From contig CANMWK010000002.1 of assembly GCA_947501615.1 (NCBI GenBank), positions 248,001-312,000 on the forward strand: a stretch of 64,000 nt of DNA. The letters run 5' to 3'. A program made the translations under genes and the position numbers. The DNA comes from an uncultured Tenacibaculum sp. (GTDB lineage: Bacteria; Bacteroidota; Bacteroidia; Flavobacteriales; Flavobacteriaceae). The notes beneath the pieces were generated by a model. The model saw only the letters and a list, made by a program, of their open reading frames with translations. It was not told where the DNA came from and ran no database searches. This document shows, piece by piece, positions 28,248 to 37,205 of this stretch (position 1 is the first letter of the stretch; each line of letters begins with the position of its first letter).

Positions 28248-30272
28248 TTAGTGGCTCAGTCCTATTATTTTAACCCTTTCGTCAAGAATTTCTACAAAAG
28301 GCAAACTACCTTTTACTTCCTTTATGATAATTGGATCTCTAAAAAAGTTTATATCTTTTGACTCAGATTTTAATATTGGTAATCCTTTATAATCATAAAA
28401 ATAGTCACCACGATAAAAATATAAGGAATCTCCGCTGTTGTGAACAAAAACCTGAAGTTCTTCATGTGGACTAATATAAGCGGCAAAATCTTTATTTAAA
28501 GCTAAGTTTCTATTAAAAAAGACCATATGTTTTTTACTATTATTTTTTATTAATAGAGGATAGCCACTAACATCAACATGAGAATAGTTTCTAAAATAAT
28601 TAGGATAGGGATTGTAACCCGTAGCAAAAGTGTCAGGAATTTTTTGAGTAACTGAATGCGTAATGTTTTTTCTTAATTGTTTAAAAAAAGATTTTTTTGA
28701 TTTTTTCCAACCTGCAGATCTTTTATAATTATCATATAGAATTACTTTGCCATTCGATGTAATTTCAGAAGTAAAAGGGTCGTACTTTTTTTTCGCTTTA
28801 TAATCTGGATTAGAAGTAGTTTTTACTTTAATATTATGGTAAATAATAGTATCGTTAGCAATAATAATAGTACTAGAGCCTTTCTTTTTTTCATATATTA
28901 CATTAGATTGAAGTAGTAATTCATTGTCTTTAGAACTGATACGTGCAAAGTATTTTTTAGAGCTATCATTCTTGGTTATTCTAGAAAAATCAGTACCCAA
29001 ATAATAAATTAGTTGAGTGTATGGTTCGTATTTAATGAGTAAAGAATCCTTACTATTAATAAAAACCGATTTCATTAATGGTTTACTTTTTTGTTTGGTA
29101 AACAAAATCAATGATTTGTTACTTTTGTTTTTAATAGTAATATAATCTGTGGTTTTTGAATCACTAAGGTTTTCTTTTTTATTGATGTTATGGTAATAGA
29201 AATCAAATCGAGAAGTGAATGCACTCTTTCCAGTCTTAATCTGTAGTATTTCAATTTCATCAGAATGTAATAAAGAAGAGTCTTTTGACTTTTGATATAG
29301 GTCCCAAATAAAATCTTTTTGATTTTTTTGATATGTTTTGGTAAGATTTTCAAAAAATATTTCTTTGTTAGAAGTATCTATAGTATCAAATGAATAATCA
29401 GATGCGCTATTATTTTTTGCATACCTAGCTATTCCAACAAAAACAGCAATTAAAAATGCTAAAACTTTGATGACTTCAAAATTATTACTAGCACTGTTAT
29501 CGTCCCGTCCGTTGTCCTGATATCCTAGAGAAGCTAGATCTTTAAACTGATCTTCTAAGAAAGAATCACTAGTTTTTATTTTAGCGAACAAACGATAAGC
29601 TTTCTTTATCGAGTTATATTCTTTATTATTAATTCTGGAAACATTATAGTAATCTACTAAAGCATTAACATATTCTAATTTAAGATCATCAGCAATTCCG
29701 TGAGGAATTAAATTTAAAAGTTCAATATGAGTGTCATAAGTCACTTGCGGGCACTTTTCATATAAAGTTTTAGCTTTGGTAACTTTTATAGTCTCAATTA
29801 AAATAATGGTTTGTTGTTCTAGGTATTTATAGCAACGTAGTAGAAGATCATTACTAAAAAGATCTTCATATTGTAATGCTTCAAGAATAGTATCGTATTT
29901 ACGAGCCTGATAATCTTGTTTTAGTAAAGGGAAAAAATAAAAGTCGAGATAAGGAGCTAAGAAATCTGTATGATCTGACAATTGGGAAATAGTTTCTTCC
30001 TCGAAAAAAAAAGTACTAGGTCCATTATCGTTTCCAGAACTTATAAACTCTTTAAAAATAGGATGTTTTTCTATAAAAATAATTGATTTTCTCTTCTCAT
30101 GATCTTTGAGTACTTCTAAAAGTGTATGCATTTCTTCAAGATTATAAAATTCATCTTGATCTTGAAGTCTTAAAACTTTTAAACGTTTTTCCAATAGTAT
30201 AATACTTTTTTGATCGATGTTTTCTAATGCTTCAAGAGAAATGTCTAAGATGTCAATTGGAGAAATGTACAT
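28248..30272 (-). CDS. MYIS-family protein A: shared N-domain, one membrane helix, large C-domain
   Basis: The 674-residue product begins MYISPIDILDISLEALENIDQKSIILLEKRL and shares its first 250 or so residues with the next two genes. A single hydrophobic segment near residues 268-288 (EVIKVLAFLIAVFVGIARYA) follows. The C-terminal 380 residues are rich in Ser, Tyr, Lys and short beta strands and are unique to this copy; they may be on the outer side of the inner membrane. No catalytic motif is visible. Ordering N-domain, membrane helix, exported domain suggests a sensor- or receptor-like layout. It is last of the leftward array and faces the Hsp70-like gene. Confidence 0.65.
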   Translation of the reverse strand: MYISPIDILDISLEALENIDQKSIILLEKRLKVLRLQDQDEFYNLEEMHTLLEVLKDHEKRKSIIFIEKHPIFKEFISSGNDNGPSTFFFEEETISQLSDHTDFLAPYLDFYFFPLLKQDYQARKYDTILEALQYEDLFSNDLLLRCYKYLEQQTIILIETIKVTKAKTLYEKCPQVTYDTHIELLNLIPHGIADDLKLEYVNALVDYYNVSRINNKEYNSIKKAYRLFAKIKTSDSFLEDQFKDLASLGYQDNGRDDNSASNNFEVIKVLAFLIAVFVGIARYAKNNSASDYSFDTIDTSNKEIFFENLTKTYQKNQKDFIWDLYQKSKDSSLLHSDEIEILQIKTGKSAFTSRFDFYYHNINKKENLSDSKTTDYITIKNKSNKSLILFTKQKSKPLMKSVFINSKDSLLIKYEPYTQLIYYLGTDFSRITKNDSSKKYFARISSKDNELLLQSNVIYEKKKGSSTIIIANDTIIYHNIKVKTTSNPDYKAKKKYDPFTSEITSNGKVILYDNYKRSAGWKKSKKSFFKQLRKNITHSVTQKIPDTFATGYNPYPNYFRNYSHVDVSGYPLLIKNNSKKHMVFFNRNLALNKDFAAYISPHEELQVFVHNSGDSLYFYRGDYFYDYKGLPILKSESKDINFFRDPIIIKEVKGSLPFVEILDERVKIIGLSH

Positions 30273-30322
30273 GGGTTAAAAATAGTTTTTAATTTGGGGT
30301 AGTTGAGTGTGGTAATCAGTTG

Positions 30323-31378
30323 TTAATCAGAAGAAAAAGGATTGGTTTTAAAAAAAGTTATAAAATCATTTATATGTTCTTTAATTTCATCTATTATTTC
30401 TACTCTAGAGAGTTCTTCATCTCCAAATATTAATTGTAAGATACAACCTAAAAAACTTAATAATCCCAATGGAAATATAATTCCTAATTGAAAAATAAGA
30501 CCAAGTAAAGATGCAATGCTATTAAATACGCTAAAACGATAAAATAAAAGAATATTTAAGAAAGCTTTATTTTGTTGATTGACTAGAGAATAATAAGGGT
30601 AGTGTCTTAAAGCTTTTAATCGTCCATTACCCAATTCAGATAAACTCTTTAAAACTTCTTCTTGAGAAGGATTGTCTACTGTAATTTTAGAGAATAATAA
30701 GTACGCATTCTTAACTTTTGGATATTCTGAGTTGAATATTTTTGTTTTTTTAAAGTAGTTAACTAATGTTTTAACATAATCGATTTTAATTTGTTTGATC
30801 CGACCATAGGGTACTACATTCAAAAGCTTAATAAGAGATTCGTAAGTTACTTCAGGATGTTTTTCATATAATTGTTTTGGAGGACAGACGGTTATTTTTT
30901 CAATTAATATTCTTGTTTGTTGCTCTATATATTCGTAATACACAAGCAACGTTTCATTCTTAAAAAGAGCTGTGTTTTTTAAACTAGCAATTATGATTTC
31001 ATAATTTTTATTGTTGTATTCTCTTTTTAAGAATTGAAAAAAGTATTTACGTATAAAGAGATCTAAGAAAGGTGCAAAATTTTCCAGTCTATCATTATAG
31101 GTTTCCTGAAATTTAAATGTATCAGAACCATTAACAGTTCCTGAACTGATAAACTCTTTGAAATCAGGATGATTTTCTATAAAAACTATAACTTCTCGTT
31201 CTTTGGGCGTTTTTAATTGCGTAAGTATTCTATCAATATCATTTACATTAAAATACTGATCTTGATTTTGAAGTTTTAAAATATGTAACTTTTTCTCTAA
31301 ACGAATAATTTTTTTTTCGTCAATGTTTTTTAAATCTTCTATAGAAATTTCTAACAAGTCTGTTGGAGAGATATACAT
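30323..31378 (-). CDS. MYIS-family protein B: shared N-domain with hydrophobic C-terminus
   Basis: The 351-residue product has the shared N-terminal domain (MYISPTDLLEISIEDLKNID..., with IENHPDFKEFISSGT near residue 87) and a C-terminal hydrophobic stretch (about residues 272-320) that could form two membrane helices or a hairpin, ending in an acidic amphipathic tail. It is very similar to gene C next to it (roughly four in five residues alike over the first 230), so the two arose by recent duplication. No enzyme motif is seen. Confidence 0.65.
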   Translation of the reverse strand: MYISPTDLLEISIEDLKNIDEKKIIRLEKKLHILKLQNQDQYFNVNDIDRILTQLKTPKEREVIVFIENHPDFKEFISSGTVNGSDTFKFQETYNDRLENFAPFLDLFIRKYFFQFLKREYNNKNYEIIIASLKNTALFKNETLLVYYEYIEQQTRILIEKITVCPPKQLYEKHPEVTYESLIKLLNVVPYGRIKQIKIDYVKTLVNYFKKTKIFNSEYPKVKNAYLLFSKITVDNPSQEEVLKSLSELGNGRLKALRHYPYYSLVNQQNKAFLNILLFYRFSVFNSIASLLGLIFQLGIIFPLGLLSFLGCILQLIFGDEELSRVEIIDEIKEHINDFITFFKTNPFSSD

Positions 31379-31424
31379 AGGTCGAATAGTAAAGTATTCT
31401 ATATTAATTATATTTTAGAATCAC

Positions 31425-32453
31425 TTATTTTAAAGGGTTTTTTGTGAAAAACTTTAGAAATTGTATGATTTGATCCTTGAGTTCTATAGCAATCTCTTTT
31501 CTAGTTTTTTCAGAGGAACCAAAAATAAGTTGCAAAATTCTAAAAGCAAAACCAATTAATTCAAAAGGAAATTGTAAGCAGGTTATAATTAGAATTTGAA
31601 AAATTAGTATAGGAGCAAACAATAAAACTTTAAAAGGAATTGAAATATACTTATGGTAAAACAATAATCTAGGCTCTATTTTAAGTGCTTGTAATCTTCC
31701 TAAACCTAATTTCGAAAATTTAAGAATGGATTCTTGTTGAGCTAAGTCTTCGCTTGTAATTTTTGAAAATAATACATAAGCATTTTTAATTTTAGAATAC
31801 TCAGCGTTAAAAATATTTGTTCTCAGTAAATAATTAATTAGTTCTTGAATATACTTAATCTTTGTTTTTCCAATAATACTAAACGGAACAACATTTAAAA
31901 GTTCAATATGAGATTCATAGGTTACTTCAGGATGTTTTTCGTATAATGTTTTAGGAGGTGTAACAGCTATTTTTTCAGCTAAAAAATTAGTTTGTTGCTC
32001 TATATATTCATGATAAATAAGCAATGTTTCATTTTTAAAAAGAGCAGTATTTTTTAAACTGTCAATTATAATTTCATAATTTTTATTGTTGTATTCTCTT
32101 TTTAAGAATTGATAAAAGAATTTATGTAAAAAGGGGTCTAGAAAAGGCGCGAAATCTTCCAGTTGATCATTATAGGTTTCCTGAAATTTAAATGTATCAC
32201 GACCATTAACAGTTCCTGAACTGATAAACTCCTTGAAATCAGGATGGTTTTCTATAAAAAGTATAACTTCTCGTTCTTTGGGAGTTTTTAATTGCGTAAG
32301 AATTCGATCAATATCATTTACATTAAAATACTGATCTTGATTTTGAAATTTTAAAACATTTAATTTTTTCTCTAAACGAATAATGTTTTTTTCGTCAATA
32401 TTTTTTAAATCTTCTATAGAGATGTCCAGAAGGTCTGTCGGAGAAATATACAT
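31425..32453 (-). CDS. MYIS-family protein C: close duplicate of protein B
   Basis: The 342-residue product begins MYISPTDLLDISIEDLKNIDEKNI and follows protein B over the N-domain, then diverges in the hydrophobic C-terminal part (about residues 268-312, with FKVLLFAPILIFQILIITCL). It is first of the three leftward genes; the FAD oxidoreductase starts divergently 86 bases away. Duplication followed by drift of the membrane part, as seen between B and C, is usual for surface or effector-facing proteins, but a function cannot be assigned. Confidence 0.65.
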   Translation of the reverse strand: MYISPTDLLDISIEDLKNIDEKNIIRLEKKLNVLKFQNQDQYFNVNDIDRILTQLKTPKEREVILFIENHPDFKEFISSGTVNGRDTFKFQETYNDQLEDFAPFLDPFLHKFFYQFLKREYNNKNYEIIIDSLKNTALFKNETLLIYHEYIEQQTNFLAEKIAVTPPKTLYEKHPEVTYESHIELLNVVPFSIIGKTKIKYIQELINYLLRTNIFNAEYSKIKNAYVLFSKITSEDLAQQESILKFSKLGLGRLQALKIEPRLLFYHKYISIPFKVLLFAPILIFQILIITCLQFPFELIGFAFRILQLIFGSSEKTRKEIAIELKDQIIQFLKFFTKNPLK

Positions 32454-32539
32454 AGCAAGTTACAATTTTATTGATGTTAAAAATAAAGAATTTTATTTTT
32501 TTATACTCAATGTAAAATCAATCTTTATACCTTTACTTT

Positions 32540-33583
32540 ATGAAAGTCGATTATATCGTTGTTGGTTTAGGGTTAGCAGGTTTAGCATTTTGTCAAGAGT
32601 TAATAGAAAATAATAAAAGTTTTATTGTATTCGAAAATAATTCGCAAAATTCATCAAGTGTAGCAAGCGGTACATACAATCCTGTAATTTTAAAACGATT
32701 TACACCTGTTTGGAACGGACATCAACAGTTAGAATTGGCAATGTCTTTTTATCAAAAGATTTCAGAGAAATTAGGAGAAGAGTTTGATACTAAATTCGCT
32801 ACTAAAAAGGTTTTTAATTCTGTTGGCGATGAAAATAATTGGTTTATAGCTTCAGATAAACCAATGCTTTCTACTTACATGAAACCTGAAATTTCTAAAG
32901 AAAAAATTGATGGAGTAATTGGAGATTTTGGTTTTGGCGAATTATTAGGAACCGGTAGAATAGCAACGAAAGATTTAATTGAAAAATATAGAGCTTATCT
33001 TAAATCAGAAGGTAAGTTATATACTGAATCTTTTGAATACGATGCATTAACTGAAACAGCAAATAAAATCCAGTATAAAACGATAGAAAGTTCTAAGGTT
33101 GTTTTTTGTGAAGGTTTCGGTTTAAAAAAGAATCCATTCTTTAATCATTTGCCTTTAAATGGAACAAAAGGAGAAATTATAACCATTCACGCTCCAGAGT
33201 TAAATATAGATTTCTTATTGAAATCATCTGTGTTTGTCTTGCCTTTAGGAGAAAATATGTATAAAGTTGGAGCCACATTTAACTGGACCGATAAAACTTT
33301 AGATCCGACAGTAGAAGGTAAACAAGAATTGGTTGATAAACTTTCTAAAACAATTACAGTTCCATATACAATTATAGATCAAACAGCAGGAATTCGACCT
33401 ACTGTAAAAGATCGTAGACCTTTAGTAGGAGTTCATGAAAAACATTCAAACTTAGCCGTTTTAAATGGTTTAGGAACTCGAGGAGTAATGATTGCGCCAA
33501 CAGTCGCAAAAAATCTATTTAATCATTTAGAAAAAGGAGAAACTTTAGATAGCGATATTGATATTAAGAGGTTTGTTAATTAG
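32540..33583 (+). CDS. FAD-dependent amine/amino-acid oxidase-like protein (DAO family)
   Basis: The 347-residue product starts with the FAD-binding GxGxxG motif (VDYIVVGLGLAGLAFCQELI) and has the DAO-family C-terminal GTRGVMIAPTVAKNLFNHL region with the TAGIRPTVKDRRPLVG motif that binds the isoalloxazine ring and substrate carboxylate. This is the fold of glycine oxidase, D-amino-acid oxidase and the oxidase half of MnmC; the substrate is not predictable. A TACCTTTA box at 32528-32535 places transcription about at the start codon, so the mRNA may be nearly leaderless. A purine-rich tandem repeat lies downstream. Confidence 0.8.
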   Translation: MKVDYIVVGLGLAGLAFCQELIENNKSFIVFENNSQNSSSVASGTYNPVILKRFTPVWNGHQQLELAMSFYQKISEKLGEEFDTKFATKKVFNSVGDENNWFIASDKPMLSTYMKPEISKEKIDGVIGDFGFGELLGTGRIATKDLIEKYRAYLKSEGKLYTESFEYDALTETANKIQYKTIESSKVVFCEGFGLKKNPFFNHLPLNGTKGEIITIHAPELNIDFLLKSSVFVLPLGENMYKVGATFNWTDKTLDPTVEGKQELVDKLSKTITVPYTIIDQTAGIRPTVKDRRPLVGVHEKHSNLAVLNGLGTRGVMIAPTVAKNLFNHLEKGETLDSDIDIKRFVN

Positions 33584-33656
33584 GAGTAAGGAGTCAGGAT
33601 TTGTTAGTAAGATTAATTCGCAAACGCTACTCTTTTACATATTTAAAAATAATTTT

Positions 33657-33739
33657 ACTTTCCAACTTTCCAACTTTCCAACTTTCCAACTTTCCAACTT
33701 TCCAACTTTCCAACTTTCCAACTTTCCAACTTTCCAACT
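33657..33739 (-). repeat. Tandem 8-base repeat (GTTGGAAA), about 10 copies
   Basis: On the minus strand the unit is GTTGGAAA (plus strand ACTTTCCA), almost perfect over 83 bases. It runs directly out of the TAG stop of the DUF983 gene (33738-33740), read in that gene's direction. The plus-strand reading frame through it (FPTFQLSN repeats) is spurious. Confidence 0.95.
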
Positions 33740-34121
33740 ACTTATCAGCATATTTTTTATCATAATGCACGAATAAATTAATCCATATAATCCGAGATAA
33801 TCTTAAAGTAAAAGGAGTTAATAAAAGTGAAATTACAATAACAGCAATAAAACTTGTTAAAATAGTTTGTTGTAAAAATACTTTCGAAATAATAAAAATA
33901 GCTACAAAAAGCGCAACGGCTAAAGCATAATTTACATACATTGCTCCAAAAAAGAAAGAAGGCTCCATCATGTACTTTAAATTACAATGCGAACAATTAT
34001 CGTGAATTGTAGTTACTTTATTGATATTAAATGAAGCTTTATGTTTAAAAAAATCACCTTTTTGACATCTTGGGCATTTATTATTTAAAATGCTATTTAA
34101 TTTAGATCCTTTACCTAGCAT
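33738..34121 (-). CDS. DUF983 family membrane protein
   Basis: The 127-residue product has two zinc-ribbon-like pairs near the N-terminus (CPRCQKGDFF and CSHCNLKY) and two membrane helices (about residues 58-80 and 84-105), the architecture of DUF983, a family of unknown function found in Alphaproteobacteria and Bacteroidota. Its stop codon is immediately followed by the GTTGGAAA repeat. It is divergent from the ABC-F gene. Confidence 0.9.
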   Translation of the reverse strand: MLGKGSKLNSILNNKCPRCQKGDFFKHKASFNINKVTTIHDNCSHCNLKYMMEPSFFFGAMYVNYALAVALFVAIFIISKVFLQQTILTSFIAVIVISLLLTPFTLRLSRIIWINLFVHYDKKYADK

Positions 34122-34160
34122 ATTGTAGTATTTTTGGAATGTTGTACGAATACAGTTTTG

Positions 34161-34168
34161 TAAGTTTG
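34161..34168 (+). promoter_or_regulatory. -7 promoter box before the ABC-F gene
   Basis: TAAGTTTG is a perfect TAnnTTTG match, 84 bases upstream of the ABC-F start. A TTG at 34142-34144 is a possible -33 element. Confidence 0.35.
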
Positions 34169-34251
34169 TACAAATTTCCGAAAAATAAATAGGACTTAAT
34201 AGTTATCTATATAAAATATACCTATTAAGAAATTATAATGACTAATATTAA

Positions 34252-36168
34252 ATGCTAAACGTACATAATTTAACCGTTTCTTTTATGGGAACAGACTTGT
34301 TCTCTGGTATTACTTTTAAACTGATAAAAGGAGATCGAGTAGGACTCATTGGTAAAAATGGAGCAGGAAAATCAACATTATTGAAAGTACTTGCGAAAGA
34401 TATCGAAAGTAGTGGTGGTACTTTAGCCTTTGATAAAGATATTAGTATAGGTTTTTTGCGTCAGGATATTGATTTTGTTCAAGGAAGAACTATTCTAGAA
34501 GAAGCCTATCAAGCTTTTGAAGAAATCAAAGAAATTGAAGGAAAACTAGAAGGGATCAATCAGCAATTAGCAGAACGTACAGATTATGAAAGTGAAAGTT
34601 ATAATCAATTAATTATTGATTTAAACGAGCTAACTGAACGTTATGAGCTTATTGGTGGTTATAATTACCAAGGAGATACAGAAAAAATTCTTCAGGGGTT
34701 AGGCTTCCAAAGAGAAGATTTCGATAAACTTACAGATACATTTTCTGGAGGATGGAGAATGCGTATCGAGTTAGCAAAGTTATTATTACAGAATAACGAT
34801 ATTTTATTGTTAGATGAGCCTACGAACCACTTAGATATTGAGTCAATCATTTGGTTAGAAGACTTTTTAAAGAGCTATGCCGGAGCTATAGTAACAGTAT
34901 CGCATGATAAAATGTTCTTAGATAATGTTACGAATAGAACTATTGAAATTTCATTAGGACAAATCTACGATTACAAAAAAGCATATTCTAAATATTTAGA
35001 GCAACGTGCAGATATTAAAGAAAAGCAATTACAAGCTCAGAAAAATCAGGAAAAAGAAATTAAAAGAACCGAGCAATTAATTGAAAAATTTAGAGCCAAA
35101 GCTAGCAAAGCATCTATGGCGCAATCTTTGATAAAAAAACTAGATAAGGTTGAACGAATAGAAGTAGATCAGGATGAAAATGCAGTAATGAATATTCGTT
35201 TTGAGATTTCTAAAGAACCAGGAAAAATAGTTGTAGAAGCTGAAGATGTGAGTAAAAGTTATGGAGAAAAACATGTGCTTTCTGATGTGAATTTAATGAT
35301 AGAGAGAAATGCGAAAGTTGCTTTTGTCGGTCAAAATGGACAAGGAAAATCAACTTTAGCCAAGATGATTGTTGGTGAAATTCCTTTTGAAGGAAACTTA
35401 AAATTAGGTCACAATGTAGAAGTTGGATATTTTGCTCAGAATCAATCAGAATATTTACCACCTGAAAAAACAGTATTAGAAATCGTAGAAGAAGCTGCTA
35501 ACGATACTAATAGAGTAAAAGTTAGAGACATGTTAGGCGCCTTTTTATTTGGAGGAGAAGCGGTAGATAAAAAAGCGAAAGTATTATCTGGAGGCGAAAG
35601 AAATCGATTAGCATTATGTAGGTTATTAATGACGCCATTTAATGTGTTAATAATGGATGAGCCTACAAACCACTTAGATATTGCGTCTAAAAATGTGCTT
35701 AAAAAGGCATTGCAAAATTTTAAAGGAACTTTAATTTTAGTTTCTCACGATCGTGATTTCCTTCAAGGTTTAGCAACCAATGTTTATGGTTTTAAGGATA
35801 AGGAAATAAAAAAATATTTAGGAGGAATAGATTATTTCTTAGAGCAACATAAAATGGAAAGCTTACGTGAAGCTGAAAAGAAAACAGTTGTAAAAGAAGA
35901 AAAATCAACAAGTAAAAAAGAGGCTTATAAATTATCTAAAGAAGAAGAAAAAGAGCTAAGAAAATTAAAGAATAGATCGTCTAAAGTTGAAAATTTAATT
36001 TCTGATTTAGAAGCTGAAATTGAAGCGATAGATTTAGAATTAGCTCAGAATTATGAAGAAGTTTCTTCACGACCAAATTTCTTTGAGGAATATAAAGGGA
36101 AGAAGAAAAAACTAGATGATTTAATGCTAGAATGGGAAGAAGTAGAAGAGAAAATTTCGAATTTTTAA
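34252..36168 (+). CDS. ABC-F family ATPase (Uup/YheS-like)
   Basis: The 638-residue product has two nucleotide-binding domains and no membrane helices: Walker A GKNGAGKST and GQNGQGKST, signatures FSGGWRMRIELAKLL and LSGGERNRLALCRLL, and Walker B with LLLDEPTNHLDIESI and LIMDEPTNHLDIASK. A Lys/Glu-rich linker and a C-terminal coiled coil (about residues 575-638) complete the Uup-like layout. ABC-F proteins act on the ribosome or on stalled translation; some protect against antibiotics, but nothing here identifies a resistance type. It probably heads a four-gene unit through 38975 (gaps of 15, 2 and 0 bases). Confidence 0.93.
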   Translation: MLNVHNLTVSFMGTDLFSGITFKLIKGDRVGLIGKNGAGKSTLLKVLAKDIESSGGTLAFDKDISIGFLRQDIDFVQGRTILEEAYQAFEEIKEIEGKLEGINQQLAERTDYESESYNQLIIDLNELTERYELIGGYNYQGDTEKILQGLGFQREDFDKLTDTFSGGWRMRIELAKLLLQNNDILLLDEPTNHLDIESIIWLEDFLKSYAGAIVTVSHDKMFLDNVTNRTIEISLGQIYDYKKAYSKYLEQRADIKEKQLQAQKNQEKEIKRTEQLIEKFRAKASKASMAQSLIKKLDKVERIEVDQDENAVMNIRFEISKEPGKIVVEAEDVSKSYGEKHVLSDVNLMIERNAKVAFVGQNGQGKSTLAKMIVGEIPFEGNLKLGHNVEVGYFAQNQSEYLPPEKTVLEIVEEAANDTNRVKVRDMLGAFLFGGEAVDKKAKVLSGGERNRLALCRLLMTPFNVLIMDEPTNHLDIASKNVLKKALQNFKGTLILVSHDRDFLQGLATNVYGFKDKEIKKYLGGIDYFLEQHKMESLREAEKKTVVKEEKSTSKKEAYKLSKEEEKELRKLKNRSSKVENLISDLEAEIEAIDLELAQNYEEVSSRPNFFEEYKGKKKKLDDLMLEWEEVEEKISNF

Positions 36169-36183
36169 TTAAAAGATATAACT

Positions 36184-37203
36184 ATGAGAAAGATTACAAT
36201 GATTTTGTTTGTTTTAAGTGTTTTTACAATTAGTGCCCAAACAGAAGATAATTTTAAAAAGCTAATTGAAGTTGGAATTGCAAATCACGATAAAGGGAAG
36301 TATGAAGAGGCTATTTCGTTTTACGAAAAAGCATTAAAACTTCAACCAAACTCGGAGCTTGTATATTATGAGATTTCACTGTCTTATTTTAGCCTCAAAG
36401 ACTATAAGAAAACAATTAAGTATTGTAATAAAATTCTTAAGAAAGGTAAAGATCATCTCCTACTAGCATATATAAATAAAGGAAATGCTTTAGATATGTT
36501 GGGTAAAACTAAGAAATCAATAAAAGTGTTTGAAGAAGGAATAGAAAAAGTAGGAAATCATTATTTGCTACATTTTAACTTAGCGATTAATTATTTAAAA
36601 ATTAATAAATACGATAACGCTGAAAAACACTTAAAAGAAGCAATTTTAGATAATCCACTTCATGGATCAAGTCATTTTTATTTAGCAAAAATTAATGATG
36701 GTAAAAAAGATAGAATTCCAGCATTATTAGCTAGTTACTATTTTTTATTTGTTGAACCAGAATCATTAAGAGCAGATGAAATATATGCTATTCTCAAAAA
36801 GAATTTAAAAAAAGGTGTTAAGAAATCAGCTAATGGAAAAGAGATTACGATTAATTATAATCCAAACATGAATTCTGAATTTAGCGCAATTGAACTTATG
36901 ATTTCTATGATGGAGGCTTCTAAAGAAACAGAAGAAAATAAAGACAAAAGTGAAAGTGAATTGTTTGTAGAGCATACAAAAAGCTTATTCAAAATGTTAG
37001 GAGATTTTTCTGATAAGAAAGATGAGAAAAGCATTTGGTGGAATTTTTATGTGCCTTTTTTTAGTAAAGTAGGAAACAGTGATCATATAGAAACATATTG
37101 TAAATTCATTAGTCAATTAGATATTAAATCTAAAATATGGATTGAAAATAATGAAGACAAAATGCGTCTTTTTATCGATTGGTTAGAAAAAGAGTTTAAA
37201 TAA
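36184..37203 (+). CDS. Secreted TPR-repeat protein
   Basis: The 339-residue product has a signal peptide (residues 1-18, ending TISAQ). It then carries four or more tetratricopeptide repeats between residues 20 and 175 (KYEEAISFYEKALKLQPNSE is the clearest), followed by a C-terminal region with an acidic, Ser-rich linker and a helical end. TPRs bind partner proteins in the periplasm or at the outer membrane. It is packed between the ABC-F and the PLP-enzyme genes. Confidence 0.8.
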   Translation: MRKITMILFVLSVFTISAQTEDNFKKLIEVGIANHDKGKYEEAISFYEKALKLQPNSELVYYEISLSYFSLKDYKKTIKYCNKILKKGKDHLLLAYINKGNALDMLGKTKKSIKVFEEGIEKVGNHYLLHFNLAINYLKINKYDNAEKHLKEAILDNPLHGSSHFYLAKINDGKKDRIPALLASYYFLFVEPESLRADEIYAILKKNLKKGVKKSANGKEITINYNPNMNSEFSAIELMISMMEASKETEENKDKSESELFVEHTKSLFKMLGDFSDKKDEKSIWWNFYVPFFSKVGNSDHIETYCKFISQLDIKSKIWIENNEDKMRLFIDWLEKEFK

Positions 37204-37205
37204 TT

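Noticed and set aside
28248..32453. HPD tripeptide in IENHPDFKEFI of MYIS proteins B and C, suggestive of a J-domain partner for the Hsp70
   Set aside because: The flanking helices do not match a J-domain, and protein A has HPI at the same place, so the motif is not conserved within the family.
33558..33776. Reading frame encoding repeated SNFPTFQL residues
   Set aside because: It is the translation of the 8-base tandem repeat, overlaps two real genes and has no homologue-like features.
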